A stretch of DNA of 59,116 nt, from NCBI GenBank assembly GCA_947594935.1, contig CANQEM010000008.1, forward strand, positions 1-59,116, written 5' to 3'. Each line of letters opens with the position of its first letter. Within the stretch, counting starts at the first letter, position 1. This stretch comes from an uncultured Clostridia bacterium. GTDB lineage: Bacteria; Bacillota; Clostridia; TANB77; CAG-508. The notes under the pieces were generated by a model. That model saw nothing but the letters and a program-made list of their open reading frames with translations, was not told the origin of the DNA and searched no databases. Below are positions 41,146 to 51,585 of the stretch, one piece after another. The position numbers and the translations under genes were made by a program.

Positions 41146-43410
41146 CTATCCCAATATCGCTTTTTGTAGAAATTTAAGTGCATCATAAAGTGTAACTTTT
41201 CCATCATCATTATAGTCCATTATATATAGTTCTTCGTCTGATAAATCTCCTTTTAAAATTGCTTGTTTCAAGATTTGTAAGGCGTCGTATAGTGTTACTT
41301 TTGAATCTTTATTCACATCACCTTTCATTACTTCAACAGTTGAACAAAAATCAACTGTGTATTTATAAGTAACTGTGTTTAAATTTTCATCTTGCATTCC
41401 ATATACTTCTACTCCGATAGTAGTATTAGCAGGTATTGTTTTATTTTCTCCACCTAGCAAATTTACTAATTCATCTGGCATTTTAAAGTTTACGACTGGA
41501 TAACTTGATTCTAAGTAAACATATCCTTGATATTCTTTTTCTTTATATGTGAATTTCACTTTTACTGTTCCATTAGTTCTTTCTGGTAAGTATATTGACC
41601 AAAGTTCTCCTACCTTCATCTCTGTATTTGGGAAATATCCTGGTGATGGGAAAGAATAGAATTTTGCTTTACTAATATCTTTGTTGTCATCATAGTAAAT
41701 TGATACTGCTGAAAATCTGTCACAATATCCAAAGCTTACTCCTGTTGCTTTTGGGTCTAACATACTTTGCCTATGACCTGTACTATTTGCACTTACATTG
41801 TTTGAGTCACTTACATAGTCTTGGATAGCTTGGTATGGGGTCATATCTCCATATCCTACATTTCCTGAATATATATCTCCCACTTGATATTTAGCAGAAC
41901 ATCCGTCATGTGCTTCGGCAAAAAAATCGTCTGCCATATCTGCTGGTTTAGTTGGGTCATGGCTTATCTGTCCATTCACTTTCATTAAAAGTGCTGCTTT
42001 TTGACTTCTTGACATTTTTTCTGTATTGATTTCTATTTCGTCCACTCCTACAAGCCATCTATAATAGTTTAGCATATTAAGTGTATCTGTTATAACTTCT
42101 TGTTTCAAAGAACCTTCGTAATATGGGCTAACTGGGCTTGGAGCTTCTTGATATATTGTGTTTTGATAATCAAATGTAGGCTTAATTTGTTTATATTTTG
42201 CTATGATGTCAGATTTTGTTCTACTACCAGTACTGCTGTCTTTATTTGTGTAAACTATATTTTGTACATCTATCAAGTTATCTTGATTTAGTTCGATTTT
42301 TTTCATAACTTCTTCATTAGAAAGTTTTAAATAAAGTGCATTGTTAAAATATGTAAGTCCATCCGCTTTTTTGTAGTCTGATAGTCCTGTATTTATATAT
42401 TGCTCACATTTCAATGTTTCTAAGTTTACTTTATATATGTTGTTATTTTTTCCCATTATATATGCGTATCCACCTTGAACACATGCTATTGTGTCTGCTG
42501 GGTATGGGTCAAATGTGTAGTCACTCACTCCTGATTTTGCGTCAAATACAAATTCTCTGGAAATTCCCATCTGAGATTCATCAGTTATTGGTAAATCATA
42601 ATTGAATTTTGCAATTCTTCCATACTGGTCAGCTGCATAAATACCTTCATCATCTAAGAACTTCCAGTTTGGGCAATACGCGTAAACTCCCATTTGAATA
42701 TTTCTGCCATAAAATGTATATAAATTTACTGCAAAACTTCCATCTTCATTTAATTTTTGTTGCCCTTCATGTACACTTTGAAAATATGATAAATTGTCAT
42801 ACATTCTATGTTTTTCTTCAATAAATAAAGCTTTGTCATTTGGGCTAATTCCTTTTATGTATATATAATTTTTACCAGTTTCATCTTCAATTGGTGTTCT
42901 ATCATATATTAAGTGTCCATCTTCACTAAATACTTTTATTCCTGTTTTCTTGTATGTAATATATACTATTCCTTTGCTATTAACTGCAAAGCTTTGCATT
43001 TCGTCGTTTCCAACCTCTGGTACATCAAATTCACCTTTAAAAACTTCTTCCCCTGTTTTTAAGCTTACCCCCACTATGTAAGCTTTGTCTTGTACTATAT
43101 AGGGTTCCTTATCTTTTATGTACATGATATAAATCGTATTATGGTTATAAAAATAGCCAATATATGATTCTTTTTCTTGCCTATCGAATTGATATACTAA
43201 TGTATTGCTATTACTTGCTATGTCGTGTTTGTATATTTTAAAGCCATAAACATACCAATGGTATCCATCTGTTGCATCTGCTCCATTTACATACTCTGCA
43301 CCTATTGTAGGTATAGAGTATTCTTCATCTGTTTCTAACGCATTAACATGGCAAAATTGTGCTAATATGAAAAGTAAAATTATTGATATTAAGCATATTT
43401 TCTTTTTCAC
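41146..43410 (-). CDS. Secreted CAP (SCP) domain protein with C-terminal type I dockerin
   Basis: Signal peptide; CAP 'LNMLNYYRWLVGVDEIEIN...STGHRQSMLDPKATGVSFGY'; dockerin 'GDVNKDSKVTLYDALQILKQAILKGDLSDEELYIMDYNDDGKVTLYDALKFLQKAILG'. Confidence 0.88.
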   Translation of the reverse strand: MKKKICLISIILLFILAQFCHVNALETDEEYSIPTIGAEYVNGADATDGYHWYVYGFKIYKHDIASNSNTLVYQFDRQEKESYIGYFYNHNTIYIMYIKDKEPYIVQDKAYIVGVSLKTGEEVFKGEFDVPEVGNDEMQSFAVNSKGIVYITYKKTGIKVFSEDGHLIYDRTPIEDETGKNYIYIKGISPNDKALFIEEKHRMYDNLSYFQSVHEGQQKLNEDGSFAVNLYTFYGRNIQMGVYAYCPNWKFLDDEGIYAADQYGRIAKFNYDLPITDESQMGISREFVFDAKSGVSDYTFDPYPADTIACVQGGYAYIMGKNNNIYKVNLETLKCEQYINTGLSDYKKADGLTYFNNALYLKLSNEEVMKKIELNQDNLIDVQNIVYTNKDSSTGSRTKSDIIAKYKQIKPTFDYQNTIYQEAPSPVSPYYEGSLKQEVITDTLNMLNYYRWLVGVDEIEINTEKMSRSQKAALLMKVNGQISHDPTKPADMADDFFAEAHDGCSAKYQVGDIYSGNVGYGDMTPYQAIQDYVSDSNNVSANSTGHRQSMLDPKATGVSFGYCDRFSAVSIYYDDNKDISKAKFYSFPSPGYFPNTEMKVGELWSIYLPERTNGTVKVKFTYKEKEYQGYVYLESSYPVVNFKMPDELVNLLGGENKTIPANTTIGVEVYGMQDENLNTVTYKYTVDFCSTVEVMKGDVNKDSKVTLYDALQILKQAILKGDLSDEELYIMDYNDDGKVTLYDALKFLQKAILG

Positions 43411-44221
43411 TTAAATATCCCCCTTTTTCCTTTTTATTCTTATAAATATAACTACTAAAATTATAATTACGATGATAACTCCTGCGACTAGCCAACCTAT
43501 TATTCCATTATTTTGATTTTCTGAAACCTCATTTTGTGAAGTTTCTTTTTCTCCTTGTAGAACAGCATTTATTTCTACATTTTGTTCTTGTGATGTTTCT
43601 TCACTATTTTCGTTTTCTTGTGAAGTTGCCTGTGTATTTGTTTGTTTAGTTTCTTGATTGCTTTCTTGATTGTTGTCATTTTGATTTGTTTTTTCCGAAT
43701 TTTGACTTGTTTTACTACTATTTGCTTTTACTTGGCTTTCTGCAAATTTTATTGTTCCATTTTTTACACTACTTGCTATTTCGTTATTTTCTAAGTCTAT
43801 CAGTTCTTTTACTTCAATTTTGATTGTATCTTCGCTGTTGCTTATTCCGCTCTTTTGCCTTTAAAACTATTTGATACATTTCGCCAGATTTTTTTAAACC
43901 TGTAAGAGAAGCGGCACCTATTCTTATTCTTCCTTCATCAGCGTAGTTTTCATGTAAGCAAATAGTCCCATTTGCAGCATCTAATTGCTCTGCTGAAACA
44001 AATTCAAAATCATTTTTGTCATAAAAAATATCTAGCTTAATTCCTGAAATTTTTTTCTCTTGCCCTTCTATATTTGCTGTTTTTATTTTTAAATTTATAG
44101 TATCCCCTGATTTTACATTTTCTTTATTTTCGATAGAAAATTCAACATTTGAACTTGCAAAAACTGTTATATTGCTTAAAATTATTAAAATCATAATACT
44201 TGTCGCTATAATTTTCTTCAC
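43411..44221 (-). CDS. Cohesin-domain protein with C-terminal TM anchor; requires +1 frameshift at CGG (43847-43849)
   Basis: 0-frame ORF 43814-44221 ends 'MYQIVLKAKERNKQQRRYNQN*'; +1 frame gives 'GISNSEDTIKIEVKELIDLENNEIASSVKNGTIKFAESQ...NNGIIGWLVAGVIIVIIILVVIFIRIKRKKGDI*'. Confidence 0.82.
43847..43849 (-). other. Candidate +1 recoding site, GAG-CGG-AAT
   Basis: In-frame CGG; C-skip gives GAG-GGA-ATA-AGC and continues the cohesin domain. Confidence 0.75.
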
Positions 44222-44242
44222 TTTTTTATTTCCTTTCTCGTG

Positions 44243-45025
44243 TTAAATTTCAACCGCATGTACAATTATTCTCTTTCCCCTATTATCACAAGTTGATAAA
44301 GTTAAAAGTTTTTCTTCTTCTCCCGGCATTGTTGCAAAATTGATTTTACTTTTCTCGATTGCAGTGTTTATAAATTCTGCTCTGTTCTCTAAAATTGTTT
44401 GTATTGGTTCTCTTACTGGTTCTGAAATATATGTTGAAAATACTTTATATTCTTTTTCTTCCTTTTCTGTATATATTTTTATCTTTATGTCATTTCCTAA
44501 TTGATTTTCTATAATTTTTTGCAAGTCCGCAAACATTTTTCCAGAGCGCATGTTATGCCCATATATCACTGTGTTTTCATCCTTAAAATCTGGTACATTT
44601 TTATAATCTAAAAAAATTGAACCTGCTGAATTATAGTTTTTATACATATCTTTTTCTAAGTAATACTCATTGTCATTAGTTTGAAAAACTGGGTAGTCAA
44701 TTGTTGTTTCTGGAATTTCTATCCATGCAACAACATCTTGATTTATAGATTTTATTTTAGCAAAATCTATTTTTCTGGTAGTTTCACCTGTCTCTTCCGA
44801 GGTTTCTGAAATAACATCTTCTCTTAGTTTAGTTATTTGACTTTCTGATGCTAGATTGCTTGTAAACCATATTGTAAGCTTAATTGTAGAAAATATAAAA
44901 ATAATGAAGCAAACTATAATTATACAAGCTCGTTTGTTTTTTAAAATCATCATCAGTGTTATATTTCTGTTTTCGCTTTCTTTCATTCGTCTTGCTTTTG
45001 GTTTTACACGTTTTGCTTTTGCCAT
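44243..45025 (-). CDS. Class B-like sortase
   Basis: 'WIEIPETTIDYPVFQTNDNEYYL', 'VIYGHNMRSGKMFADL', 'LLTLSTCDNRGKRIIVHAVEI'. Confidence 0.93.
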   Translation of the reverse strand: MAKAKRVKPKARRMKESENRNITLMMILKNKRACIIIVCFIIFIFSTIKLTIWFTSNLASESQITKLREDVISETSEETGETTRKIDFAKIKSINQDVVAWIEIPETTIDYPVFQTNDNEYYLEKDMYKNYNSAGSIFLDYKNVPDFKDENTVIYGHNMRSGKMFADLQKIIENQLGNDIKIKIYTEKEEKEYKVFSTYISEPVREPIQTILENRAEFINTAIEKSKINFATMPGEEEKLLTLSTCDNRGKRIIVHAVEI

Positions 45026-45045
45026 ATATAGTCTCCTTCATTTTG

Positions 45046-45080
45046 AAAGGGGAAATTTATATGTTCAAATCTCCCCTTTT
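45046..45080 (-). terminator. Hairpin terminator after Big2 scaffold gene
   Basis: aaaggggaaattt...aaatctcccctttt. Confidence 0.65.
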
Positions 45081-45085
45081 AGTCT

Positions 45086-48064
45086 CTATTTTTTTGTTTT
45101 TTTAGCAATTATGATTCCTGCAAGTGAGAAAATCATTAAGCTAATATATAAACCTACATTGATGTCCCCTGTTTTTGGAGATAATGTATCTAATTTAGCT
45201 TCTTCTCTTGCAACTTGTTCTTGTGTAACAACTTCTGCTTCTACTTCTATTTCCATTTGAGTTTGAACTCCGTTTGATGCAGTTACTGTGATTACTGCTT
45301 TACCTGTTCTTAGAGCTCTAACTACACCATTTTCGTCAACTGTTGCAACATCTTCGTCAGATGATGAATATAGTAATTCTTTGCTATCTGTTGCATTTCC
45401 TGGTAAGAAGTCAACTGTTAATTGCAAAGTGTCTCCTGGTTTTAATGTTTTATTTTCATTTGTTACTTCAATACCTTCAATTGCTATTTCTTTAATTTCA
45501 ATTTCGAAACTATCTGTCATTTCTCCATTTTTTATTGTGATTGTTGCTTTTCCAGCTTTTAGACCTGTAATTACACCATTTTCATCTACTGTTACAACAT
45601 CTTCATCAGATGATGACCATGTTACTGTTTTTTCATCTGTTGTATTTTCTGGTAGATATTTAACTGTTAGCTGATGGCTTTCTCCTTTTAATAAAGAATC
45701 TATTTTATTGTCAATTGCTATACTTGTTAAGTTAATTTCTGTAACTGTTACTTCACATGGTGATGATGTAAATTCACCAACTTGTGCTGTTATATGTGCT
45801 GTTCCTGCTTTTTTTGCTGTAACTTTTCCGTTTGCATCAACTGATGCAACCTCATCATTATCACTTGTCCATGTAACAGTTCTTTTATCTGTTGTATCTG
45901 CTGGTAAATATGTTACTGTTAATGTTTCACTTGTTCCTTTATAAAGTGATAATTCGTCTTTAATTTCGATTCCTGTTAGTGGAACTTGAACTGTTACAAC
46001 ACAATCTGCTGTGTAGTTTCCAACTTGTGCTCTTACAACTGCTGTTCCACCTTGTTTTGCTATAATTGTTCCATCTGGCTTAACTTCAACTACATTTGGA
46101 TTTAAACTTACAAATGAAACTGTCTTATCATCTGTTGTGTCTGCTTCATTAAGAATTACTTCTAATTTATCTGTTTCTGTTTTATTTAGTGTTACTGTTT
46201 GTTTATTAAGTCTAATTCCTGTTAAAGGTACTTTAACGTGAACTGTAAGTACCGCATCTGCAACACCTTCTATATTTGATTTTGCAATTATTGTTCCTTC
46301 TCCTGCTGATAAACCTTTTACTATTCCATCTGGTGTGACTGAAACAATATCTGGTGTGCTACTTTGGTAAGTAACTGATTTTGTATCTGTTGTTTCTTTT
46401 GGATAATATAAAATTTCTGTTGCTTTTTCTTGTCCCTTATTTATAGTTATTTCTGTTTCTTTAAATGCTATTGTTGTAATATGAACTTCTGGAACTTTAA
46501 CTGTTATTACATCTGATTTACTTCCGCATGTTGCTTTTATTGTTGCCATTCCTGGTTTTAATGCTGTGATTTTTCCTTCACTATTTACTGATACTACATC
46601 ACTTGGTTCACTGCTCCATGTTACTGTTTTGCTATCTGTTGTATCTGCTGGCAAATATTCTACTTCTAATGTTCTAGATTGTTTTGGTAATAATTCATCA
46701 ATATTTCCGCCTTTAATTTTAATTCCTGTTAAATGATTTACAACTTTTACTGTTACAGTAACTGGTGTTACATTTGGCATTTTTGAACTTACTGTTATTG
46801 TAGTTGTTCCTGGTGTTAGTGCTTTGATTTTTCCTTGACCATTTTCCAAGTTTGTAACTGATGCAACTGTCCCATTTGAACTAGTCCAAGTTAAAGTCTT
46901 GTCGTCTGTTGTGTCTGCTGGTGTGTAAGTTACTGTTAATGTTTTTTCATCGTTTTTATTTAATTCTATTGTTCCTGTTTCACTTAAAGATATTGATTGT
47001 AATTTTGAAGTTACATTTACTTTACATGTAACAGGTGCAACGCCATCTACACTTGATTTTGCTGTTATTACTGTTTCTCCAAGTGATAGAGCTGTTACTG
47101 TTGCTTTTCCTTGTTCTGTTGAAACTACTGATACTATTCCCTCTGGGTAAGTAGACCATGTTATATTTTTGCTGTCTGTTGTGTTTCCTGGTTTATATGT
47201 AACAATTAAATCTTTTTGTTGATTTTTTGCCATGTCTAATTCAGAATAGTTTAATGCTATTTCTTTTAGTTCTGATGTAACTGTAACTGTGCATTTTGCA
47301 GTTATGCTTTGGTTTGCTTTTGCAGTTGCTGTGATTTCAGCTTCTCCTGGTGCTACTGCTACAATTTTACCATTTGATTCAACTCTTGCAATGTCAGGTT
47401 TGTTACTTGACCATGTAACTTCTTTTACATCTGTTGTATCTGTTGGTAGATATGTTACAGATAATGTTTCATCTTCACCAATTCCTAGTGTTGTATTCTT
47501 TGGTATAGAAATTGATGTTAATGGTGTTTTAATTTTTCCAGATAGTGTGCTTGTTGAGTTAATTGAAAATGGTGTGTCTTGTGTACTTCCATCTGTATAT
47601 TTAATATTTGAAAATGACATATTAAATGTTCCTGTTGCTCCTTGTTTTACTTTAAAACGTAATGTGAACATTTTTCCAGATGGTAAACTACTGCTTGTAT
47701 TTGATAATAGGAAAACTACCTTTGACATATCTGATGATTCATAAGATACTAATTTAAAAGCTCCTATTTCTAAATCATTATCATTGATAAGATACATTCC
47801 TTCTTCAGCTTCTGTTGAATTTATAATCTCTAATTTTTCTGAGTTATAGTTTAAAATTCCAGATATAGCTTTTGCTCCATTTGCTGCATCTTTTAAGTTA
47901 AAATCTACTGCAAATGTTTCACCTGGTGATACTAATAGATTGCCTTCACTTTGTTTTACAATCTCTAAACTTGCTGTACTATCAACAGCATAAGATGTTA
48001 GAGGTACAATATTACCTAATAATATTACAAATAAAATTAAAAGTGGTAATATCCTTTTTTTCAT
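45086..48064 (-). CDS. Large surface protein: N-terminal cohesin-like domain, tandem Big2 domains, SPKTG-type sorting signal
   Basis: 992 aa; cohesin-like 'SASLEIVKQSEGNLLVSPGETFAVDFNLKD'; about nine '(Y)LPxDTTDxKTVTWSSxxxxVASV' modules; 'LDTLSPKTGDINVGLYISLMIFSLAGIIIAKKTKK'. Confidence 0.9.
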   Translation of the reverse strand: MKKRILPLLILFVILLGNIVPLTSYAVDSTASLEIVKQSEGNLLVSPGETFAVDFNLKDAANGAKAISGILNYNSEKLEIINSTEAEEGMYLINDNDLEIGAFKLVSYESSDMSKVVFLLSNTSSSLPSGKMFTLRFKVKQGATGTFNMSFSNIKYTDGSTQDTPFSINSTSTLSGKIKTPLTSISIPKNTTLGIGEDETLSVTYLPTDTTDVKEVTWSSNKPDIARVESNGKIVAVAPGEAEITATAKANQSITAKCTVTVTSELKEIALNYSELDMAKNQQKDLIVTYKPGNTTDSKNITWSTYPEGIVSVVSTEQGKATVTALSLGETVITAKSSVDGVAPVTCKVNVTSKLQSISLSETGTIELNKNDEKTLTVTYTPADTTDDKTLTWTSSNGTVASVTNLENGQGKIKALTPGTTTITVSSKMPNVTPVTVTVKVVNHLTGIKIKGGNIDELLPKQSRTLEVEYLPADTTDSKTVTWSSEPSDVVSVNSEGKITALKPGMATIKATCGSKSDVITVKVPEVHITTIAFKETEITINKGQEKATEILYYPKETTDTKSVTYQSSTPDIVSVTPDGIVKGLSAGEGTIIAKSNIEGVADAVLTVHVKVPLTGIRLNKQTVTLNKTETDKLEVILNEADTTDDKTVSFVSLNPNVVEVKPDGTIIAKQGGTAVVRAQVGNYTADCVVTVQVPLTGIEIKDELSLYKGTSETLTVTYLPADTTDKRTVTWTSDNDEVASVDANGKVTAKKAGTAHITAQVGEFTSSPCEVTVTEINLTSIAIDNKIDSLLKGESHQLTVKYLPENTTDEKTVTWSSSDEDVVTVDENGVITGLKAGKATITIKNGEMTDSFEIEIKEIAIEGIEVTNENKTLKPGDTLQLTVDFLPGNATDSKELLYSSSDEDVATVDENGVVRALRTGKAVITVTASNGVQTQMEIEVEAEVVTQEQVAREEAKLDTLSPKTGDINVGLYISLMIFSLAGIIIAKKTKK

Positions 48065-48161
48065 TTTTAATCAATCCTTTCTTATTTTAATATTTATAAT
48101 TTATTTTTACCATTTAGCTTGTCTTTTGCAATTATTCTGCACCTCCTTAAAACATAAAAAA

Positions 48162-48206
48162 GAAACTTAAGCAAAACAATTAAAAAATTGTTCTGCTTTA
48201 AGTTTC
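48162..48206 (-). terminator. Strong hairpin upstream of the Big2 gene (ileS terminator or attenuator)
   Basis: gaaacttaaagcagaacaat...attgttttgcttaagtttc + T-run on minus strand. Confidence 0.75.
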
Positions 48207-48272
48207 TTTAATCTATTGGAGTTAATGAAAAAACCGCAAATTTTTATTATTTGTGTTGTTTTTAAAATTATG

Positions 48273-48298
48273 ATATATATATATATATATATATATAT
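48273..48298. repeat. (AT)13 dinucleotide repeat
   Basis: 26 nt of alternating AT in the ileS-Big2 intergenic region. Confidence 0.95.
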
Positions 48299-48411
48299 GC
48301 AGTATCAACGCTTACACGGTTTTTCATGGTTATTGTCCTTTCTTATTTTATTCATGTATAATTATATTCTAAATTATATAATTTGTAAATATTTTTTTGG
48401 AAAATTTTTCA

Positions 48412-51400
48412 TTATTTTACAACTTCTACATTTATATTTAAAGTTTCGCCATTGATGTTGCTTTCAGTGTATTCTATTTTCTCATCATTATATATAACTT
48501 CTTTTGCTAATGTCTCATGTTTAATCAATTCTTCGTTTTCTTTGATGATTTCTTCTAACATCTTATTTCCAGCTACATATAATTTGATGTTATCTAATAC
48601 TTCAAAGCCTTTGTCTTTTCTCATGTTTTGAACTTTTGATAATATTTCTCTTATATAGCCTTCTTTCTTTAATTCTGGTGTTATTTGAGTATCTAAGACT
48701 ACACCCATTTCGCCTTCTCCACCAAAAGCAAAGCCATCTTTTCCGTGCATTGTGATTAACAAGTTTTCACTGTCTAAGCCAATTTCAGTTCCGTCAATAT
48801 CAATATATTCAATTTTTCCACTCTTAACTTTTGTTGCTAACTGCATTTGATTTTTCTTTGCAATTTCTTCCTTTATTCTAGGAATCAATTTTCCATATTC
48901 TTTTCCTAAAACTGGTAAATTTGGCTTGATTTCAAAGTTTACATATTCAGCCATGTCTGCACCTAATTCTATTTGTTTTACATTTAATTCTTCTTTAACA
49001 ATGTCTGAATAATATTCTGGTAAAGTTCCAACAGAGATTAGCATTTTAGAAAGTGGCTGTCTATTTTTGATATTAGCTGAGTTTCTTGCACTTCTACCTA
49101 GTTTTACAATTTTATATGCTAAGTCCATTTCTTCTTCAAGCTTTTTATCAATAGTTTCTTCTTTGACTTCTGGCCATAGGCATAAATGAACACTTTCAGG
49201 TTGAGTATTGTCTAAACCAACTACAAGGTTTTGATAAATTTCATCTGCCATAAATGGTACAAATGGTGCTATAACTTTTGCTAATGTTGTTAGAACAGTA
49301 TATAGAGTGATATATGCTCCGATTTTTTCGTCATTTATTTCTTGCGCCCAAAATCTTTCACGATTTCTACGTACATACCAATTTGATAGTTCGTCTGTAA
49401 AATCTTCTATTTGTAAAGCTGCACCTGTTATGTTATATTCTCCAAGTTTTTCATCTATTTCTTTAACTAATGTATTTAGTTTAGAAATTATCCACTTATC
49501 CATAACATTATTTATTTTAAAGTCGGCATATTTTAATGGGTTGAATTTATCTATTTCAGCATATAGCACATAGAAAGAATATACATTCCACAAAGTACTT
49601 AAAAAGCCTCTTTGAGTTTCTTCTACATTTTCTAATGATAACCTTGTTGGTAGCCATGGTGCACTACATGTGTAGAAATGCCAACGTGTTGCATCTGCTC
49701 CTACTGTGTCTAGTAATAGGAAAGGATCAACACCATTACCTTTCGATTTTGACATTTTTTGACCTTTTCCATCTAATACATGACCTAATACTATACAGTT
49801 TTCAAATGGACTTCTTTCAAATAAAGATGTTCCTATTGCTGTCAAGGTATAGAACCATCCTCTTGTTTGGTCAACTGCTTCTGATATGAAATTTGCTGGG
49901 AAATTGTTGTCAAATATTTCTTTATTTTCAAAAGGATAATGCCATTGTGCAAAAGGCATAGAACCAGAGTCAAACCAGCAGTCAATTACTTCTCTTGCAC
50001 GTTTCATTTCTTTACCACATTTTGGACATCTTAATTTGACATCATCAATATATGGTTTGTGTAATTCTATGTCTTCTGGGACATCAATTCCTTTTTCTCT
50101 TAATTCTTCTATACTTCCTATACATTCTCTATGTCCACAGTTTTCATCTTCGCAAGTCCAAATTGGAAGTGGTGTTCCCCAATAACGGTCTCTTGAAATT
50201 CCCCAATCTATAACATTTTCTAGGAATTTTCCAAATCTACCTGTTCTGATTGTATCTGGATACCAATTTACTTTATTGTTGTTGTCAACTAGCTCATCTC
50301 TTAGTTTGCTCATTGCAACAAACCAGCTTTTTTTTGGGTAATATAGAAGTGGTGTGTCACATCTCCAACAATGAGGATATGAGTGTAAGTGTTTTTCTTT
50401 GCTATATAGTTTGTTATTTTCTTGTAGCCATCTACAAATATCTTCACTACAATCTCTTACGAATTTTCCTGCCCATGGTGTAACTTCTTCTACGAATTTT
50501 CCAGATTTATCTACTAGGTTTATAAATGTAATTCCATTTTGTTTTGAAACAATGCTGTCATCTTCACCATAAGCTGGTGCAATATGAACAATTCCAGTTC
50601 CGTCTTCAAGATTTACGTAGTCGCCATGGATAACTACAAAAGCTTTTCCTTCTACTTTTGCAAAAGGCATAAGCCTTTCATATTCCATTCCTAATAAACT
50701 TTCGCCTTTAAAAGTTTCTAGTAGTTTATATTGTTTGTCTTTTAAAACTTTTTCTAATAAATCTTTTGCTAAAATATATTTTTCATATTTAGGCTCGTCA
50801 TCTGTTCCAACATTTACTTCTACTTTTGCATATTCGTAGCTTTTGTTGATACATAGAGCTAGGTTTGATGGCAAAGTCCATGGTGTTGTTGTCCATGCTA
50901 AAATGTATGTATCTTCTTCATTTTTTACTTTGAATTTTGCGATACATGTCATATCTTTTACATCTTTATATCCTTGTGCAACTTCGTGTGAAGATAAAGC
51001 TGTTCCACATCTTGGGCAATATGGCATAACTTTATGACCTTCATATAGTAAGCCTTTTTCCCACATTTGTTTTAAAGCCCACCATACTGATTCAATATAT
51101 TCATTATGGTATGTTACATAAGGGTCATCCATGTCTACCCAAAAGCCTACTTTGTTTGTCATTTCTTCCCAGATTGAAACATATTGGAATACGCTTTCTT
51201 TACACTCTTTGACAAATTTTTCAACTCCATATTCTTCTATTTGTTCTTTTCCTGAAATTCCAAGCTTTTTCTCGATTTCAAGTTCAACAGGTAAGCCATG
51301 TGTATCCCAACCGGCTTTACGAATTACTTGATAACCTTTCATTACTTTGTATCTTGGAATAATATCTTTCATAACTCTTGTTTCAATGTGACCTACATGT

Positions 51401-51567
51401 GGTTTTCCATTAGCTGTTGGTGGTCCATCATAAAATGTAAAATATCTTTTGCCTTCGTTCATGGCAAAGTTTTTCTTTATGATGTCTTTTTGTTTCCACA
51501 TTGCAGCAACTTCTTTTTCCATACCTACAAAGCCATTTTTTAATTCTACTTTTTTATACATTTGCAT
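48412..51567 (-). CDS. ileS: Isoleucyl-tRNA synthetase
   Basis: '[15 protein letters not shown]', 'KMSKSKGN', 1051 aa; T-box upstream. Confidence 0.98.
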   Translation of the reverse strand: MQMYKKVELKNGFVGMEKEVAAMWKQKDIIKKNFAMNEGKRYFTFYDGPPTANGKPHVGHIETRVMKDIIPRYKVMKGYQVIRKAGWDTHGLPVELEIEKKLGISGKEQIEEYGVEKFVKECKESVFQYVSIWEEMTNKVGFWVDMDDPYVTYHNEYIESVWWALKQMWEKGLLYEGHKVMPYCPRCGTALSSHEVAQGYKDVKDMTCIAKFKVKNEEDTYILAWTTTPWTLPSNLALCINKSYEYAKVEVNVGTDDEPKYEKYILAKDLLEKVLKDKQYKLLETFKGESLLGMEYERLMPFAKVEGKAFVVIHGDYVNLEDGTGIVHIAPAYGEDDSIVSKQNGITFINLVDKSGKFVEEVTPWAGKFVRDCSEDICRWLQENNKLYSKEKHLHSYPHCWRCDTPLLYYPKKSWFVAMSKLRDELVDNNNKVNWYPDTIRTGRFGKFLENVIDWGISRDRYWGTPLPIWTCEDENCGHRECIGSIEELREKGIDVPEDIELHKPYIDDVKLRCPKCGKEMKRAREVIDCWFDSGSMPFAQWHYPFENKEIFDNNFPANFISEAVDQTRGWFYTLTAIGTSLFERSPFENCIVLGHVLDGKGQKMSKSKGNGVDPFLLLDTVGADATRWHFYTCSAPWLPTRLSLENVEETQRGFLSTLWNVYSFYVLYAEIDKFNPLKYADFKINNVMDKWIISKLNTLVKEIDEKLGEYNITGAALQIEDFTDELSNWYVRRNRERFWAQEINDEKIGAYITLYTVLTTLAKVIAPFVPFMADEIYQNLVVGLDNTQPESVHLCLWPEVKEETIDKKLEEEMDLAYKIVKLGRSARNSANIKNRQPLSKMLISVGTLPEYYSDIVKEELNVKQIELGADMAEYVNFEIKPNLPVLGKEYGKLIPRIKEEIAKKNQMQLATKVKSGKIEYIDIDGTEIGLDSENLLITMHGKDGFAFGGEGEMGVVLDTQITPELKKEGYIREILSKVQNMRKDKGFEVLDNIKLYVAGNKMLEEIIKENEELIKHETLAKEVIYNDEKIEYTESNINGETLNINVEVVK

Positions 51568-51585
51568 CTCCCCCTAAAAAGCAAA

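Noticed and set aside
43814-44221. Complete short cohesin protein
   Set aside because: The C-terminal 'ERNKQQRRYNQN' does not fit a cohesin; the adjacent open +1 frame supplies the domain end, linker and TM, with no start of its own.
45288-47744. Plus-strand ORFs opposite the Big2 protein
   Set aside because: Antisense shadows of a repetitive coding sequence; no RBS or recognisable domain.
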